NCBI GenBank assembly: GCA_963556495.2
Contig: OY747712.1
Location: forward strand, 25,398,235 to 25,462,234
Direction of reading: 5' to 3'
Length of the DNA: 64,000 bases
DNA from: Valencia hispanica
Lineage: Eukaryota; Chordata; Actinopteri; Cyprinodontiformes; Valenciidae
Part shown: in pieces, positions 51,459-57,285 of the stretch
Numbering within the stretch: position 1 is the stretch's first letter
Layout of the letters: the number at the start of each line of letters is the position of its first letter
Position numbers and translations under genes: made by a program
Notes under the pieces: generated by a model
Told to the model about the DNA's origin: nothing
The model's database searches: none
The model's input: the letters and a program-made list of their open reading frames with translations, nothing else

Positions 51459-52908
51459 CTAAAAACGATCTTCCAGTGCAGGCAGGGTATGGCAAGCTGT
51501 GACAGTAAAAACTCTGTATCCTTGATATCAACGATTGTGTATGCCAACGAGTATGCGACTACACGGAACTAGTTAAACATTTTCCCATACTAGTTTGAAC
51601 TTTTGCCAAACTAGTTCAGAAATACTCTTACCAGCAACATATTTTTGCCTAGTTGCACCTTTGGCACACTAGTGCGACTAGGCTTGCCACAGAACACCGG
51701 CCCTTGTGGCTCATACATCAGACTGGCCCATCGGGAATCGTCCCGGTTCTCCCGATAAGTCACTCCGGGCCTGACCTTATCTCTTGCCAATTCAGATTTT
51801 AGGATTGCAGGATTTAACATGTAAAAATCAGGATACACTAATCTTAAATATGTTTAGTCAGGATATTTTCACATTACATTAACATTGCCAATCATCTTAT
51901 TGTACTGAGAAATTAAAAAGTGGTTTCGTGATTACTATTTATGATCAGTCACCAGATTTTTTGGAAGAAATGTATTTATAGCAAGTCAGACTTTTTGTTT
52001 TATAAAATGGAACATCAAGAACATTGAGTCATAACCCAGATTTCAGTTAACATGTCACATTCTGTATAAATATTATTTTTGTTAATCTTGCTGTTCTTAT
52101 GTTCTCAACATTTAAGGATACAATAAAAATACAAAATGAGTCAATTTAAAACTTAAAATAAATGTTTGATGAGGATAGATCTTAACTATTCAATCAGCAA
52201 CTGAAAAACACATTTGACCCTACACGTCGAGTTGACACTTACCCTGCAGTGTATAACAACCACATGTAAAGGGTTAGCATTGAGCCAGCTCTCCATGGCC
52301 TTACAGATGGTGCAGATCTTATCCAGAGGAGGAGCATGTAGGTCTGGCCAACCTGTGTCCAAAGTCTAAAAAATATTACAGTTCATGATGAACACATACC
52401 ACTCTTTCATTACTTGGATTGGTTTTCCACTCAGTATGTTGATTAAATAACATGATAAAAACAGAAAGATATACAGTATACCCTTACCTTTGGGTTCATC
52501 TTGGTGAGGTCATGCCTTCTCTCTGACAGATTAATAATCTAAGGAAAACAACAAAGCAAAGACTAAAAACAAACACATCTAGTGATTTCTTCCGTAATTT
52601 AAACTCTTAGTATGAATGAACGATACAATCTGAAATCAATTCTCTCATGTCAATATCCAATAAGAATCCATCAGTAGTAGTTTGAATCAATACTGGTTGG
52701 ACTTTCATATTTGGCTTTTTCTAATTTTTAGGAGGTAAAGGAGAGAATCAGCACTGACCAGGTAATTATCTGCATGCTTCGACTTGAGCATTCGTGTGAC
52801 ATCCTTTAGATTGTGCGAGTAGATCTCCTCAGAGCAGCCCCGAGGGAAGGAGACGGCTATGATCCGTTCTGTGATATAGGTGAGGTCGAGTTCGTATCCC
52901 TCCTCCAT
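13623..52908 (-). CDS. tns3: tensin-3, 26 coding exons
   Basis: Focal-adhesion adaptor that links beta-integrin tails to actin and to phosphotyrosine signalling. Joined exons: 52908-52759, 52538-52488, 52365-52243, 49841-49777, 48133-48050, 46914-46799, 46368-46308, 46188-46113, 46023-45894, 45656-45591, 43799-43698, 34321-33128, 27893-27736, 27636-27504, 27419-27336, 25220-25091, 24318-23777, 23692-23606, 23514-23383, 18696-18601, 14893-14816, 14630-14553, 14345-14177, 14094-14026, 13929-13900, 13767-13623. They sum to 4,149 nt, 1,382 residues, close to the roughly 1,445 of human TNS3. PTEN-like domain about 1-170 with HCRGGKGR at 106-113 (Cys107 and Arg113 present), C2 about 175-305, disordered middle 310-1085, SH2 from about 1107 with FIVRDS Arg1133, PTB about 1240-1375. 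Assignment to TNS3 rather than TNS1 rests on the CX5R cysteine, on [22 protein letters not shown] and ILDDE in the middle, and on the C-terminal MIGS motif. Exon 13's 3' end is the weakest boundary. Non-coding 5' exons were not found. Confidence 0.95.
13900..13929 (-). CDS. tns3: tns3 coding exon 25 (30-nt microexon, PTB)
   Basis: Residues 1325-1334, WKKDGCASA between two split codons. Only 30 nt, flanked by ttatag and gtaagt. Its phase joins exons 24 and 26 exactly. Confidence 0.92.
14026..14094 (-). CDS. tns3: tns3 coding exon 24 (PTB domain)
   Basis: Residues 1302-1324, [20 protein letters not shown] then DR. Acceptor tttttcag, donor gtacgt; both flanking Lys codons are split. Confidence 0.93.
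14177..14345 (-). CDS. tns3: tns3 coding exon 23 (PTB domain)
   Basis: Residues 1246-1301, starting [20 protein letters not shown] and ending [13 protein letters not shown]. It forms the first strands and helix of the C-terminal PTB fold, which binds NPxY motifs of integrin beta tails. Acceptor gctgcag, donor gtgagc. Confidence 0.94.
14553..14630 (-). CDS. tns3: tns3 coding exon 22 (SH2-PTB linker)
   Basis: Residues 1220-1245, from [20 protein letters not shown] to LLKQGA, matching the tensin linker [11 protein letters not shown]. Acceptor cataag, donor gtaatc. Confidence 0.92.
14816..14893 (-). CDS. tns3: tns3 coding exon 21 (SH2 end)
   Basis: Residues 1194-1219, [20 protein letters not shown] then LIIPD, the final SH2 strand and helix. 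The 3.7-kb intron towards exon 20 carries the RTE-like LINE. Confidence 0.93.
14983..15102 (+). repeat. 5' part of a teleost interspersed repeat split by a LINE
   Basis: Sequence cctgtacttgtatagcgctt, then cattcactcaaacatattc and acacactggtgatggcaa. It continues at 17648 after the LINE insertion. Confidence 0.7.
15103..17647 (+). mobile_element. RTE-like non-LTR retrotransposon, 5'-truncated, with 12-bp target duplication
   Basis: The copy starts inside the endonuclease domain (NAHVGND). The endonuclease end, including STDHYLV, is followed by the RT domain ([62 protein letters not shown]) and a C-terminal region ([37 protein letters not shown]). It ends in a (GGAT)n tail. The 12 bp tggtgatggcaa occur at 15091-15102 and 17648-17659 as a target duplication. 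Defects are an in-frame TGA at 16361, a short deletion near 16843 that shifts the frame, and a 40-bp tandem duplication at 17321-17398. It cannot encode a full protein. RTE-type is inferred from the tail and the protein, not from a search. Confidence 0.88.
17321..17398 (+). repeat. 40-bp tandem duplication inside the LINE
   Basis: The unit starting gtcagttgaggtggctcggg occurs at 17321 and again at 17361. Because 40 is not a multiple of 3, it shifts the LINE frame. Confidence 0.95.
17621..17650 (+). repeat. (GGAT)n tail of the LINE
   Basis: Seven consecutive GGAT units after cggaagaaaat, the 3' end of the retrotransposon. Confidence 0.9.
17648..17790 (+). repeat. 3' part of the interspersed repeat split by the LINE
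   Basis: Starts with the duplicated tggtgatggcaa and continues through ctgcccaggggcacactgac to gaagtgtcttgcc, rejoining the sequence at 14983-15102. Confidence 0.7.
17791..18600. other. tns3 intronic sequence
   Basis: AT-rich. No gene or repeat recognised. Confidence 0.5.
18601..18696 (-). CDS. tns3: tns3 coding exon 20 (SH2 C-terminal half)
   Basis: Residues 1162-1193: [20 protein letters not shown] then [11 protein letters not shown]. Acceptor ttacag, donor gtaagt. Separated from exon 19 by a 4.7-kb intron holding the foldback element and an L2 tail. Confidence 0.94.
18697..20440. other. tns3 intronic sequence
   Basis: Short open frames without domains (for example 18830-19129 and 19786-20088). 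Nothing recognised. Confidence 0.5.
20443..20812 (+). repeat. L2-like LINE 3' UTR fragment
   Basis: Sequence tgctctgtcttctcaaaccc through gcgctatataaataaactg, ending in (AATTG)n. It matches the 3' ends at 42985-43476 (plus) and 54682-55210 (minus), so all three belong to one LINE family. Confidence 0.85.
21361..22956. mobile_element. large foldback (long inverted repeat) element
   Basis: The left arm (about 21361-21790) begins agcctagttaatacttctc. The right arm (about 22437-22956) ends gagaagtataaactaggct, its reverse complement. Matching internal blocks include ttttgattgagct / agctcaatcaaaa, cattgactactaatta / taattagtaatcaatg and tagagcactgttctg / aaaacagtgctcta. The loop of roughly 650 bp holds a small open frame at 22131-22322. 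Terminal structure and size suit a non-autonomous DNA transposon. The superfamily is not identified and I see no clean target duplication. Confidence 0.75.
22131..22322 (+). other. 63-codon open frame inside the foldback loop
   Basis: Begins [20 protein letters not shown] and ends shortly after a good splice donor (ctcggtgagt at about 22291). It could be a remnant first exon of a transposon protein or chance. No domain recognised. Confidence 0.25.
23140..23330. repeat. Tc1-like terminal remnant
   Basis: tcacattttatcacattaaa and aaaacataattatgaaagca resemble the terminal region of teleost Tc1-like elements. Very decayed. Confidence 0.35.
23383..23514 (-). CDS. tns3: tns3 coding exon 19 (SH2 core)
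   Basis: Residues 1118-1161, with [20 protein letters not shown]. Arg1133 of the FIVRDS motif is the phosphotyrosine-binding arginine. I chose the acceptor attattttag rather than a later ag because it adds AILV in place of the family's AIAM. Confidence 0.93.
23606..23692 (-). CDS. tns3: tns3 coding exon 18 (SH2 start)
   Basis: Residues 1089-1117, containing [20 protein letters not shown]. The FWYK motif opens the tensin SH2 domain. Acceptor tttttcag, donor gtaggt. Confidence 0.94.
23777..24318 (-). CDS. tns3: tns3 coding exon 17, Pro/Ser-rich linker before SH2
   Basis: Residues 908-1088. Contains [35 protein letters not shown] and ends ASPLP, closely matching the tensin-3 segment before the SH2 domain. 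His/Pro/Ser-rich upstream part. Acceptor gtacag, donor gttagc. Confidence 0.93.
24390..25055 (+). mobile_element. internally deleted Tc1-like element
   Basis: Starts cctcacaaaagtattaattc with a gaacttttccacattttag block, passes aacagcatcatgaagat (the region of the transposase start) and jumps to gatggatggcgctaaatac of the catalytic region. It ends in a tttcaaggcactgta terminus. Same family as the relic at 6.3-8.4 kb. Most of the transposase gene is deleted. Confidence 0.7.
25091..25220 (-). CDS. tns3: tns3 coding exon 16
   Basis: Residues 865-907, beginning [20 protein letters not shown]. Acceptor caacag; the donor gtagta sits on an in-frame stop, as expected for intron sequence. Disordered linker. 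Confidence 0.85.
25221..27335. other. tns3 intronic sequence
   Basis: AT-rich with a short (CT)n run at 25688-25704. No gene or clear repeat recognised. Confidence 0.5.
27336..27419 (-). CDS. tns3: tns3 coding exon 15
   Basis: Residues 837-864, [20 protein letters not shown] then YGGFRTNQ. Clean acceptor tttccag and donor gtaggt with matching phases. Linker sequence with no known domain. Confidence 0.85.
27504..27636 (-). CDS. tns3: tns3 coding exon 14
   Basis: Residues 793-836, ending [15 protein letters not shown], which corresponds to the STPAFPVSPETPY block of tensin-3. Acceptor tgttgcag, donor gtaaat. Confidence 0.85.
27736..27893 (-). CDS. tns3: tns3 coding exon 13 (3' end uncertain)
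   Basis: Residues 740-792, from [20 protein letters not shown] to VSQFQ. The acceptor tttgcag is clear and its phase matches exon 12. The donor is chosen at gtacat because it keeps phase 0 into exon 14; other GTs a few codons upstream would also work. The segment is poorly conserved across tensins. Confidence 0.6.
28190..28800 (+). mobile_element. probable Tc1-like remnant
   Basis: The segment ccaaagtggcttaaagacaa followed by a gttttggagtggat block resembles a Tc1-like catalytic-domain region. No frame remains. Limits are approximate. Confidence 0.4.
28801..29250. other. unidentified segment with an 86-codon open frame
   Basis: The frame at 28934-29194 (plus) begins [20 protein letters not shown]. 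The surrounding sequence is more GC-rich than the intron. No domain recognised; probably a decayed repeat. Confidence 0.3.
29570..30500 (-). mobile_element. degenerate Tc1-like transposon, same family as the 11.8-kb fragment
   Basis: Minus-strand remnants include [19 protein letters not shown], the C-terminal transposase block. The plus strand at 29990-30240 carries reverse complements of the middle of the gene. Many stops and indels. Confidence 0.6.
30501..31096. other. tns3 intronic sequence
   Basis: AT-rich. A short repeated tttgtcattgtca motif lies near 30675-30710. Nothing else recognised. Confidence 0.4.
31097..31490. repeat. tandem duplication with 191-bp period
   Basis: The block tttataactttgccctgtga followed by attgtgatagtttaaaggc occurs at 31141 and again at 31332. 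Similarity extends over most of the 191-bp unit, with small differences and one changed A run. Confidence 0.92.
32455..32910. repeat. degenerate GGAT/GAAT-type tetranucleotide repeat region
   Basis: About 450 bp of imperfect gatgga, gaatgg and gacaga units. On the minus strand it reads as His-Pro-Ser-Ile repeats in open frames, which are not genes. Confidence 0.85.
33128..34321 (-). CDS. tns3: tns3 coding exon 12, large central exon
   Basis: Residues 342-739, 1,194 nt. Low-complexity, Ser/Thr- and Gln-rich and probably disordered. Landmarks are [75 protein letters not shown] and [20 protein letters not shown]. These match the tensin-3 central region and separate it from tensin-1 and -2. A run of six Asn precedes the DIDNSIDQL helix. 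Acceptor ttttgcag, donor gtaaga. This region normally carries phosphorylation sites; none is proven here. Confidence 0.94.
34322..36520. other. tns3 intronic sequence (intron 11, 3' part)
   Basis: No gene or clear repeat recognised. Short frames at 35310-35639 and 35648-35961 show no domain. Confidence 0.45.
36525..36745. repeat. Tc1-like terminal remnant
   Basis: tttttcatattttgtcactt and aatgtgttttattagatta resemble a teleost Tc1-like terminus. No transposase. Confidence 0.4.
36746..38221. other. tns3 intronic sequence
   Basis: Contains a mixed TA/TG-rich patch at 37725-37800. No gene recognised. Confidence 0.4.
38230..38883. mobile_element. hAT-type non-autonomous element with 8-bp target duplication
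   Basis: Inverted ends caggggtccccaaccc and ggttggggaccactg. Flanks are ctatattc (38222-38229) and ctatactc (38884-38891), an 8-bp duplication with one change, the size expected of hAT elements. At 38492 an ATG opens [20 protein letters not shown], which looks like the N-terminus of an hAT transposase cut short by deletion. Confidence 0.85.
39450..39645 (+). pseudogene. L2-like LINE reverse-transcriptase fragment
   Basis: Translates to [20 protein letters not shown], then RLEHVAGIK, a stop (TAA), and [14 protein letters not shown]. The same block occurs in the L2-like LINE at 54.7-56.5 kb. It is cut at 39645 by the Rex1-like tail. Confidence 0.8.
39931..41541 (+). mobile_element. Tc1-like transposon, nearly complete, about 205-bp terminal inverted repeats
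   Basis: 1,611 bp flanked by TA on both sides (39929-39930 and 41542-41543). The outer 21 bp of the two ends are exact reverse complements, starting caggtccttctcaaaaaatt. The inverted repeats run about 205 bp (39931-40133 and 41339-41541) with only a handful of differences, and each holds an inner copy of ctcaaaaaattagcatat. This is the IR/DR layout of Tc1-like elements. It is inserted in the Rex1-like LINE and is the best-preserved transposon in the window. Confidence 0.93.
40260..41264 (+). pseudogene. Tc1-like transposase with two in-frame stops
   Basis: Would move the element by cut-and-paste at TA sites. The frame runs 334 codons from ATG 40260 to TGA 41262-41264 without any frameshift. 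It begins [20 protein letters not shown] and has N-terminal helix-turn-helix DNA-binding sequence, then the DDE domain: Asp148 in FSDESKF, Asp238 in [11 protein letters not shown] and Glu273 in NPIENLWD, a complete DD34E triad. Codon 31 is TGA, consistent with CGA to TGA decay, and codon 262 is TGA where the family has Trp before PANSPDLNP. Both are single-base changes, so the copy died recently. The C-terminus [17 protein letters not shown] is intact. Confidence 0.92.
42952..42994. repeat. perfect 19-bp inverted repeat with 5-nt loop
   Basis: ggataccagaccaggtgta, loop gaagt, then its exact reverse complement. It sits at the junction of the Rex1-like LINE and the L2-like 3' fragment. Confidence 0.95.
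42985..43476 (+). repeat. L2-like LINE 3' UTR fragment
   Basis: From ctggtctggtatcctgctta to gtgctatataaataaactg and a short AATTG end. Same family as 20443-20812 and 54682-55210. With 39450-39645 it brackets the Rex1-like insertion. Confidence 0.85.
43698..43799 (-). CDS. tns3: tns3 coding exon 11
   Basis: Residues 308-341, containing [20 protein letters not shown] and ending DGE, the conserved linker after C2. Donor gtacag. The next exon follows after 9.4 kb of transposon-rich intron; phases join directly, although a small intervening exon cannot be excluded. Confidence 0.92.
44150..45070 (-). mobile_element. degenerate Tc1-like transposon
   Basis: The left side reads ttttcaaattttgtcacgtt, a common Tc1-like terminus. 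Reverse-strand transposase remnants follow: the regions around gcatcatagcagcatgactt, gcttgtggcaaactttaaaa and tggctttcttctcaccaatc. No intact frame. Confidence 0.65.
45071..45590. other. tns3 intronic sequence
   Basis: Nothing recognised. Confidence 0.4.
45591..45656 (-). CDS. tns3: tns3 coding exon 10 (end of C2 domain)
   Basis: Residues 286-307, [20 protein letters not shown], the last C2 strand. Acceptor attatag, donor gtaagt. Confidence 0.93.
45894..46023 (-). CDS. tns3: tns3 coding exon 9 (C2 domain)
   Basis: Residues 243-285: [20 protein letters not shown] then [18 protein letters not shown]. Starts in phase 0 and ends one base into an Asp codon. Donor gtatcc. Confidence 0.93.
46113..46188 (-). 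CDS. tns3: tns3 coding exon 8 (C2 domain)
   Basis: Residues 217-242, containing [17 protein letters not shown], the tensin-3 form of the C2 beta-strand block. Acceptor ttcaag, donor gtaggg, ends in phase 0. Confidence 0.91.
46308..46368 (-). CDS. tns3: tns3 coding exon 7 (C2 domain)
   Basis: Residues 197-216, [20 protein letters not shown]. Donor gtaagt leaves a TT split codon completed by exon 8. Confidence 0.92.
46799..46914 (-). CDS. tns3: tns3 coding exon 6 (phosphatase-C2 junction)
   Basis: Residues 158-196, starting [19 protein letters not shown] and containing LHGIPNFEA, where the C2 domain begins. The donor gttaaa is a weak match to consensus, but phase and homology support it. Confidence 0.9.
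46915..48049. other. tns3 intronic sequence
   Basis: AT-rich. Nothing recognised. Confidence 0.45.
48050..48133 (-). CDS. tns3: tns3 coding exon 5
   Basis: Residues 130-157, [20 protein letters not shown] then LMTPSQK, the last helices of the phosphatase-like domain. Donor gtaaga splits an Arg codon with exon 6. Confidence 0.93.
48535..48915 (+). mobile_element. 3' end of a Tc1-like transposon
   Basis: The region of the third catalytic residue and the C-terminus are readable: ccttgatctcaacatcatcg, then gttccttcaaaaaccgtggg and a tttgaaggcaaagggtggtc end just before a stop. An AT-rich terminus ending in tttgcacagtactgt follows. The 5' half is absent. Confidence 0.7.
48916..49776. other. tns3 intronic sequence
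   Basis: Nothing recognised. Confidence 0.45.
49777..49841 (-). CDS. tns3: tns3 coding exon 4 (second half of phosphatase loop)
   Basis: Residues 109-130, [20 protein letters not shown]. Supplies Lys111 and Arg113 of the loop. Acceptor cgtag, donor gtaacc; ends two bases into a Ser codon finished by exon 5. Confidence 0.92.
49842..52242. other. tns3 intron 3
   Basis: AT-rich. A 29-nt A run lies at 51428-51456 next to a more GC-rich patch (51240-51780) that may be a decayed repeat. No gene recognised. Confidence 0.45.
51428..51456. repeat. poly(A) run of 29
   Basis: Uninterrupted A on the plus strand. Confidence 0.95.
52243..52365 (-). CDS. tns3: tns3 coding exon 3 (first half of phosphatase loop)
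   Basis: Residues 68-108. Contains [14 protein letters not shown] and ends VVVIHCR, so the exon boundary falls inside the HCX5R loop. Cys107 is the candidate nucleophile position. Donor gtaagt, phase 0. Confidence 0.93.
52488..52538 (-). CDS. tns3: tns3 coding exon 2
   Basis: Residues 51-67 ([17 protein letters not shown]), 51 nt, phase 0 at both ends, acceptor ccttag and donor gtaagg. It continues the PTEN-like fold with the tensin NLSE-R-DLTK block. Confidence 0.93.
52759..52908 (-). CDS. tns3: tns3 coding exon 1 (start of PTEN-like domain)
   Basis: Residues 1-50, beginning [20 protein letters not shown], the conserved tensin N-terminus. The ATG at 52908 has G at +4. The donor after codon CTG is gtcagt, phase 0. 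A 5' acceptor (cttaaaag) lies about 21 nt upstream, so earlier non-coding exons are likely. Confidence 0.93.
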
Positions 52909-52929
52909 CGTGAATCTTTCTTGTTAAAC

Positions 52930-53770
52930 CTTTTAAGAAACATACAGATCAAACTGGTTACATGGAAGGAAAAAGAACTTCAGTTCTCTCACACCATTCC
53001 CATTTTAGGCAGGTAACTTTACTTGAGTCAATATTTGATGGTCAAAGTCCCCAGCTTTAGTCATTGTGTCCGAATTTTCCCCAGACATCTCTGGAAAATG
53101 ACTTCAGCTCCACATTACAAGATAGAGTATGTTTGTTTACACAGCAACGGTCAACAGAATGTGTCACAGGTACTGTACGGGTTGAAACTTAAGGCCTTTT
53201 CAGCACAGGACAGATAATTACAACTTATCTGCAGTGTGAAAGAAGCAACACAACAATAGTATTAAATTACTTGGCCAAGCAAGCTGAGTTAAGTCAGAGC
53301 AACAGTGACAAAGTAACAAAAAACACCAAAATTGTTCCAGTTGAAACCAGTTGTAAATCCCTCATCTGTGGCAATATGTTCCTGTTACCTCATGGACATG
53401 AACTTCCTGCTGCGGTGGAGATTCTATAGACTCTGTCACTATTTGCAACCCCTCCAAACCCCACAGACAGATGGTTTACTTTCTTATCTACTCATCTTTG
53501 TGCAGCCACACAGTCTGTCAGCTAAATGTCAGCAAGTTTTCATAGTTCTAACAGTAGGACTGAAATCCTAGCATGAACTGACACTTGAAAAAGTCATAAA
53601 AGAAGTAAATGCAGAAAATGTGACCATAAAACTAACCAGTCAGCAACAAATTTAAAAGTAACTAAAGCTGAAAAAGACAACATTGTTTAAGTCTTCACAG
53701 TGTGTTGCAAATAGGCCGCTTAGGTTCTGGCATTCATGTGAAAGCAAATTTACAATCCTTTTAGAAATAC
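52930..53770. other. sequence upstream of the tns3 start codon
   Basis: A splice acceptor-like cttaaaag at 52930 (minus strand) suggests this is intron between a non-coding 5' exon and coding exon 1. No promoter or 5' exon could be identified. Confidence 0.35.
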
Positions 53771-54150
53771 TTAAATATTAATGAAGATGAAGCGTACTCC
53801 TACATGCCAAATAATTTCCACGATAGCAAAGCAACACAACAACAAGTCCAGGGCTCTGACGCAGCCCTTAAATACTGCATATTTCAATCCAACTGAGAAT
53901 TTCTGGGATGTGCCAAAACAAGTTCTATCCATGGAGGCCTCATTCCTCAATCCACAGGACTCAAAGAACTTTGCCAGAACCAACAGGGTACCCCATGATG
54001 TCTGAATGTCTAAAGTTCATGCCCCAGTAGATCAGAGCAATTTCAAACAGACAACTCACAGGGTATTCCCTAAGCCCAAACTGCAGTTCTCCCTTTGCTG
54101 CAACCCTTATGTTTTGCAGTGCTCAAAATTTTATTTGGAATGAGTGGTGG
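53771..54150 (+). repeat. possible Tc1-like transposase remnant
   Basis: The plus-strand frame contains YFNPTENFWDVPKQV, similar to the third catalytic motif (NPxENxWD) of Tc1/mariner transposases. Nothing else is readable. Confidence 0.4.
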
Positions 54151-54680
54151 GGGCATCTAGAGCTTTCAAAGATTTTTCATGGGCTCATGTAAAACACATG
54201 TTTATAAACTGTCCTCGTAAACAACCTTAGAAACATAAGTAATTGCATATGCTAAAGTAGAAATGTTTTTAAGAAAAGGTTTAGTTTTGTATATGATGGT
54301 GTATTACATTTTGGTGACAAAGCTGATAATCCTGAAAAGCACAAAACAGGAATGTATACTAAATACTGTGACCTGAGTTACAGTTTTTTAAGCTAATGAT
54401 CAAAAATCACACCCTTAGACAAAGACTTGATCTTATCTTGATATTAAGTTGACTTGATCATCTTTCTTATTCAGTCAGCCTTTGCACAGGATTATATTGT
54501 GCCATTCACACTACCCAAAGTTAGCTATGGCATCATATAAGGTTCTCTGTTGGGACCAGTTACATTTTTAATCTACCTGGGGTTTTTTTTCTAACCCCAC
54601 CAGTGGTATTTGTAGTAGAAATACCACTAGTGGTACTTGACTTCCTTTAGTTGTAAATACCATGCAAATTAAATATTGTA
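54151..54680. other. non-coding stretch
   Basis: A short palindromic patch (accagtggtatttgtag and ataccactagtggtact) lies at 54598-54640. Otherwise nothing recognised. Confidence 0.4.
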
Positions 54681-54681
54681 A

Positions 54682-56538
54682 ATTCAATTCAATTCAATTC
54701 AGTTTATTTATATAGCGCCAATTCACAACAGATGTCATCTCAAGGCACTTAACAAGAAGTCATTTCAATACATTTATACAAACATTCCAATCAGTCAAAA
54801 AGTTTCCTATTTAAGGAATCCCAGCAGATTGCGTCAGTCATTGGCGTGAGGTTGGGCCCCATTGATGCAGACTTTCCAACCACAGCAATCCTTCAGCAAT
54901 CCCTCATACTGAGCAAGCATGTAGCGACGGTGGAGAGGAAAAACTCCCCTTTAACAGGAAGAAATCTCCAACAGAACCAGGCTCAGTAGGAACGGCCATC
55001 TGCCACGACCGTCTGGGGGTTTGAGAAGACAGAGCAGAGAGAGCAGAGAGACAGAAGGAACAGAAGATCTGATATAAGAGAACTTTCTATGTTACAGAAA
55101 GTAACAAGTTAATAACAGGACACAGTGGATGTTCAGTTACTGGGAGGATCATCCCAGTCGATGCCCACCGTCCAACAGGGCATTGCAGCCAAGCAGGATA
55201 CCAGACCAGGTATATCTTCTATGGAGAGAAAAACACTGAGAGAAAACAAAGTTAACAGTCGAAATAACAGAATGTACTGTAATACAACTGGAGAGTCGTA
55301 GGAGAAAAGGAAGTAGAGTGAAGAAAATTGGTAAGTCTGTCCTCCAGCAGTCTAAGCCTATAGCAGCATAACTACAGAGCTAGCTCAGGATGACCTAAGC
55401 CACTCTAACTATAAGCTTTATCAAAAAGGAAAGTTTTAAGCCTGGCCTTAAAAGTAAACAGAGTGTCTGCCTCACGGACTAAAGCTGGGAGCTGGTTCCA
55501 CAGGAGAGGAGCCTGATAACTAAAAGATCTGCCTCCCATTCTACTTTTAGAAATCCTAGGAACTACAAGTAAACCTGCAGTCTGAGAGCGAAGTGCTCTG
55601 TTAGGAACATATGGAACAATTAGATCTCTGATGTATGATGGAGCTTGATTATTAAGGGCTTTGTATGTAAGAAGAAGGATCTTAAATTCTATTCTGGATT
55701 TAACAGGGAGCCAATGAAGGGAAGCTAAAACTGGAGAAATGTGATCTCTCTTTTTAATATTCATCAGAACTCTTGCTGCCGCATTTTGGATCAACTGAAG
55801 GCTTTTAATGGCATTTTGTGGACTACCTGATAGTAAAGAATTACAGTAGTCCAGCCTTGAGGTAACAAATGCATGGACTAGTTTCTCAGCATCACTCCTG
55901 GACAGGATGTTTCTAATTTTAGGAATATTCCGGAGGTGAAAGAAAGAAATCCTAGAAACCTGTTTAATATGGGATTTAAATGTCAAGTCTCGGTCAAAAA
56001 TAACGCAGAGGTTCTTTACGTTATTACTGGGGGCCAATTTAATGCCATCCAGATGAAGTGATTGACTAATCAGTTTATGTTTAAGAACTTCTGGTCCAAA
56101 GACAGCAACTTCTGTTTTGTCAGAATTTAAAAGCAAGAAGTTTAGGGTCATCCATGTTTTTATGTCTTCCAGACATGCCTGTAATCTACCTAACTGACTG
56201 GGTTCATCAGGATTTATGGATAAATATAGTTGTGTATCATCCGCATAGCTGTGGAAATTTATCCCATGCCGTCTAATGAGTCTACCAATTGGGAGCATAT
56301 ATATGGTGAACAGAATTGGTCCAAGCACAGAACCCTGTGGAACTCCACAAGTAACCCTTGAGAGTGAAGGAGATTTATCATTTAGATGAACAAACTGGAA
56401 TCTATCAGACAAATATGATTTAAACCAGCCTAGTGCTGTTCCTTTGATCCCTGCAACATGTTCAAGCCTTTCTAAGAGAATATTATGATCGAGTGTGTCA
56501 AAAGCAGCACTGAGATCTAACAAAACCAGAACAGACAC
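54682..56538 (-). mobile_element. L2-like LINE, 5'-truncated, with long RT frame
   Basis: The minus-strand frame 56538-55405 codes 377 residues without a stop: [59 protein letters not shown] (RT active-site YADD) and the C-terminal PLLWNQLPALVREADTLFTF then FKARLKTFLFDKAY. A 3' UTR of about 700 bp follows, ending in CTGAATTGAATTG. The 5' half of RT and all of the endonuclease are missing. It matches the fragments at 39450-39645, 42985-43476 and 20443-20812. The intact frame suggests a fairly recent insertion. Confidence 0.9.
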
Positions 56539-56540
56539 AA

Positions 56541-56753
56541 GTCCGAGGCTTGCGCTGCCGGTGCTGCTGAGCAGAGGGGGACCGGATGGGTCCAGTCTCT
56601 GAGTGGTAATGCTAACATAGACTAACGTTCAAAACAGTATGTTAGCTATGCTAACTAAGTGCTAATGTGATAATAATAGTAGCCTGAAAAACGCAATCAA
56701 TCTCCAAACTCGCCATGGGGCGAGTGTGTCTGAGAGATGGTTTTATACCTGGG
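56541..56753. repeat. 212-bp direct repeat, copy 1
   Basis: gtccgaggcttgcgctgcc through gagagatggttttatacc, nearly identical to 58173-58383. It abuts the 5' truncation point of the L2-like LINE. Confidence 0.93.
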
Positions 56754-57084
56754 AAGGAAAGGTAATTGGTATAAGCAGCAGTTATATGATTATTTTAAAG
56801 GACACAGATCTTTGCTTCATTCAAATAAATAAAAAAAACAGCTGGGAACTGCTTGGGGTGACAATGTACTGGAAACCTGTGCTGGATGTTGTGTTCCATT
56901 TACCTCTGATGTTGACACTTGGATCTGGAAAGGACATCTCAGCTAAATGTTGTGTTAACCAATTTACATTATTTTTAGATCCGTTTAGCAGACTCAAATA
57001 CCTTGTTGACCAGTAACTTCCTTCTTCTGAACTAAAACAAGAAGTACTTCTAAGAGGTCAGAAACTATTGAAAACTTTCTGACT

Positions 57085-57285
57085 TACAGTGGAGCAAAAA
57101 AGTGTTTGGCAGCCACAGATTGTGCAAGTTTTCCCACTTAAAAAGATGATAGAGTTCAGTAATTTTCATCACAGGTACACTTAAACTCAGAGACAGAATG
57201 TAAAAGAAAGATCCAGAAAATTGCATTGTATGATTTAAGAATGTATTTGTATAATAAAAATGGTATATATTTAAAAGCATTAAAA
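57085..57285. repeat. Tc1-like terminal remnant
   Basis: acagtggagcaaaaaagtgt followed by ttggcagccacagattgtgc is a known terminus of a teleost Tc1-like family. Only the end is present. Confidence 0.55.

Noticed and set aside
51224..51547. 107-codon minus-strand frame containing poly-Phe
   Set aside because: Depends on translating the 29-nt A run; no domain.
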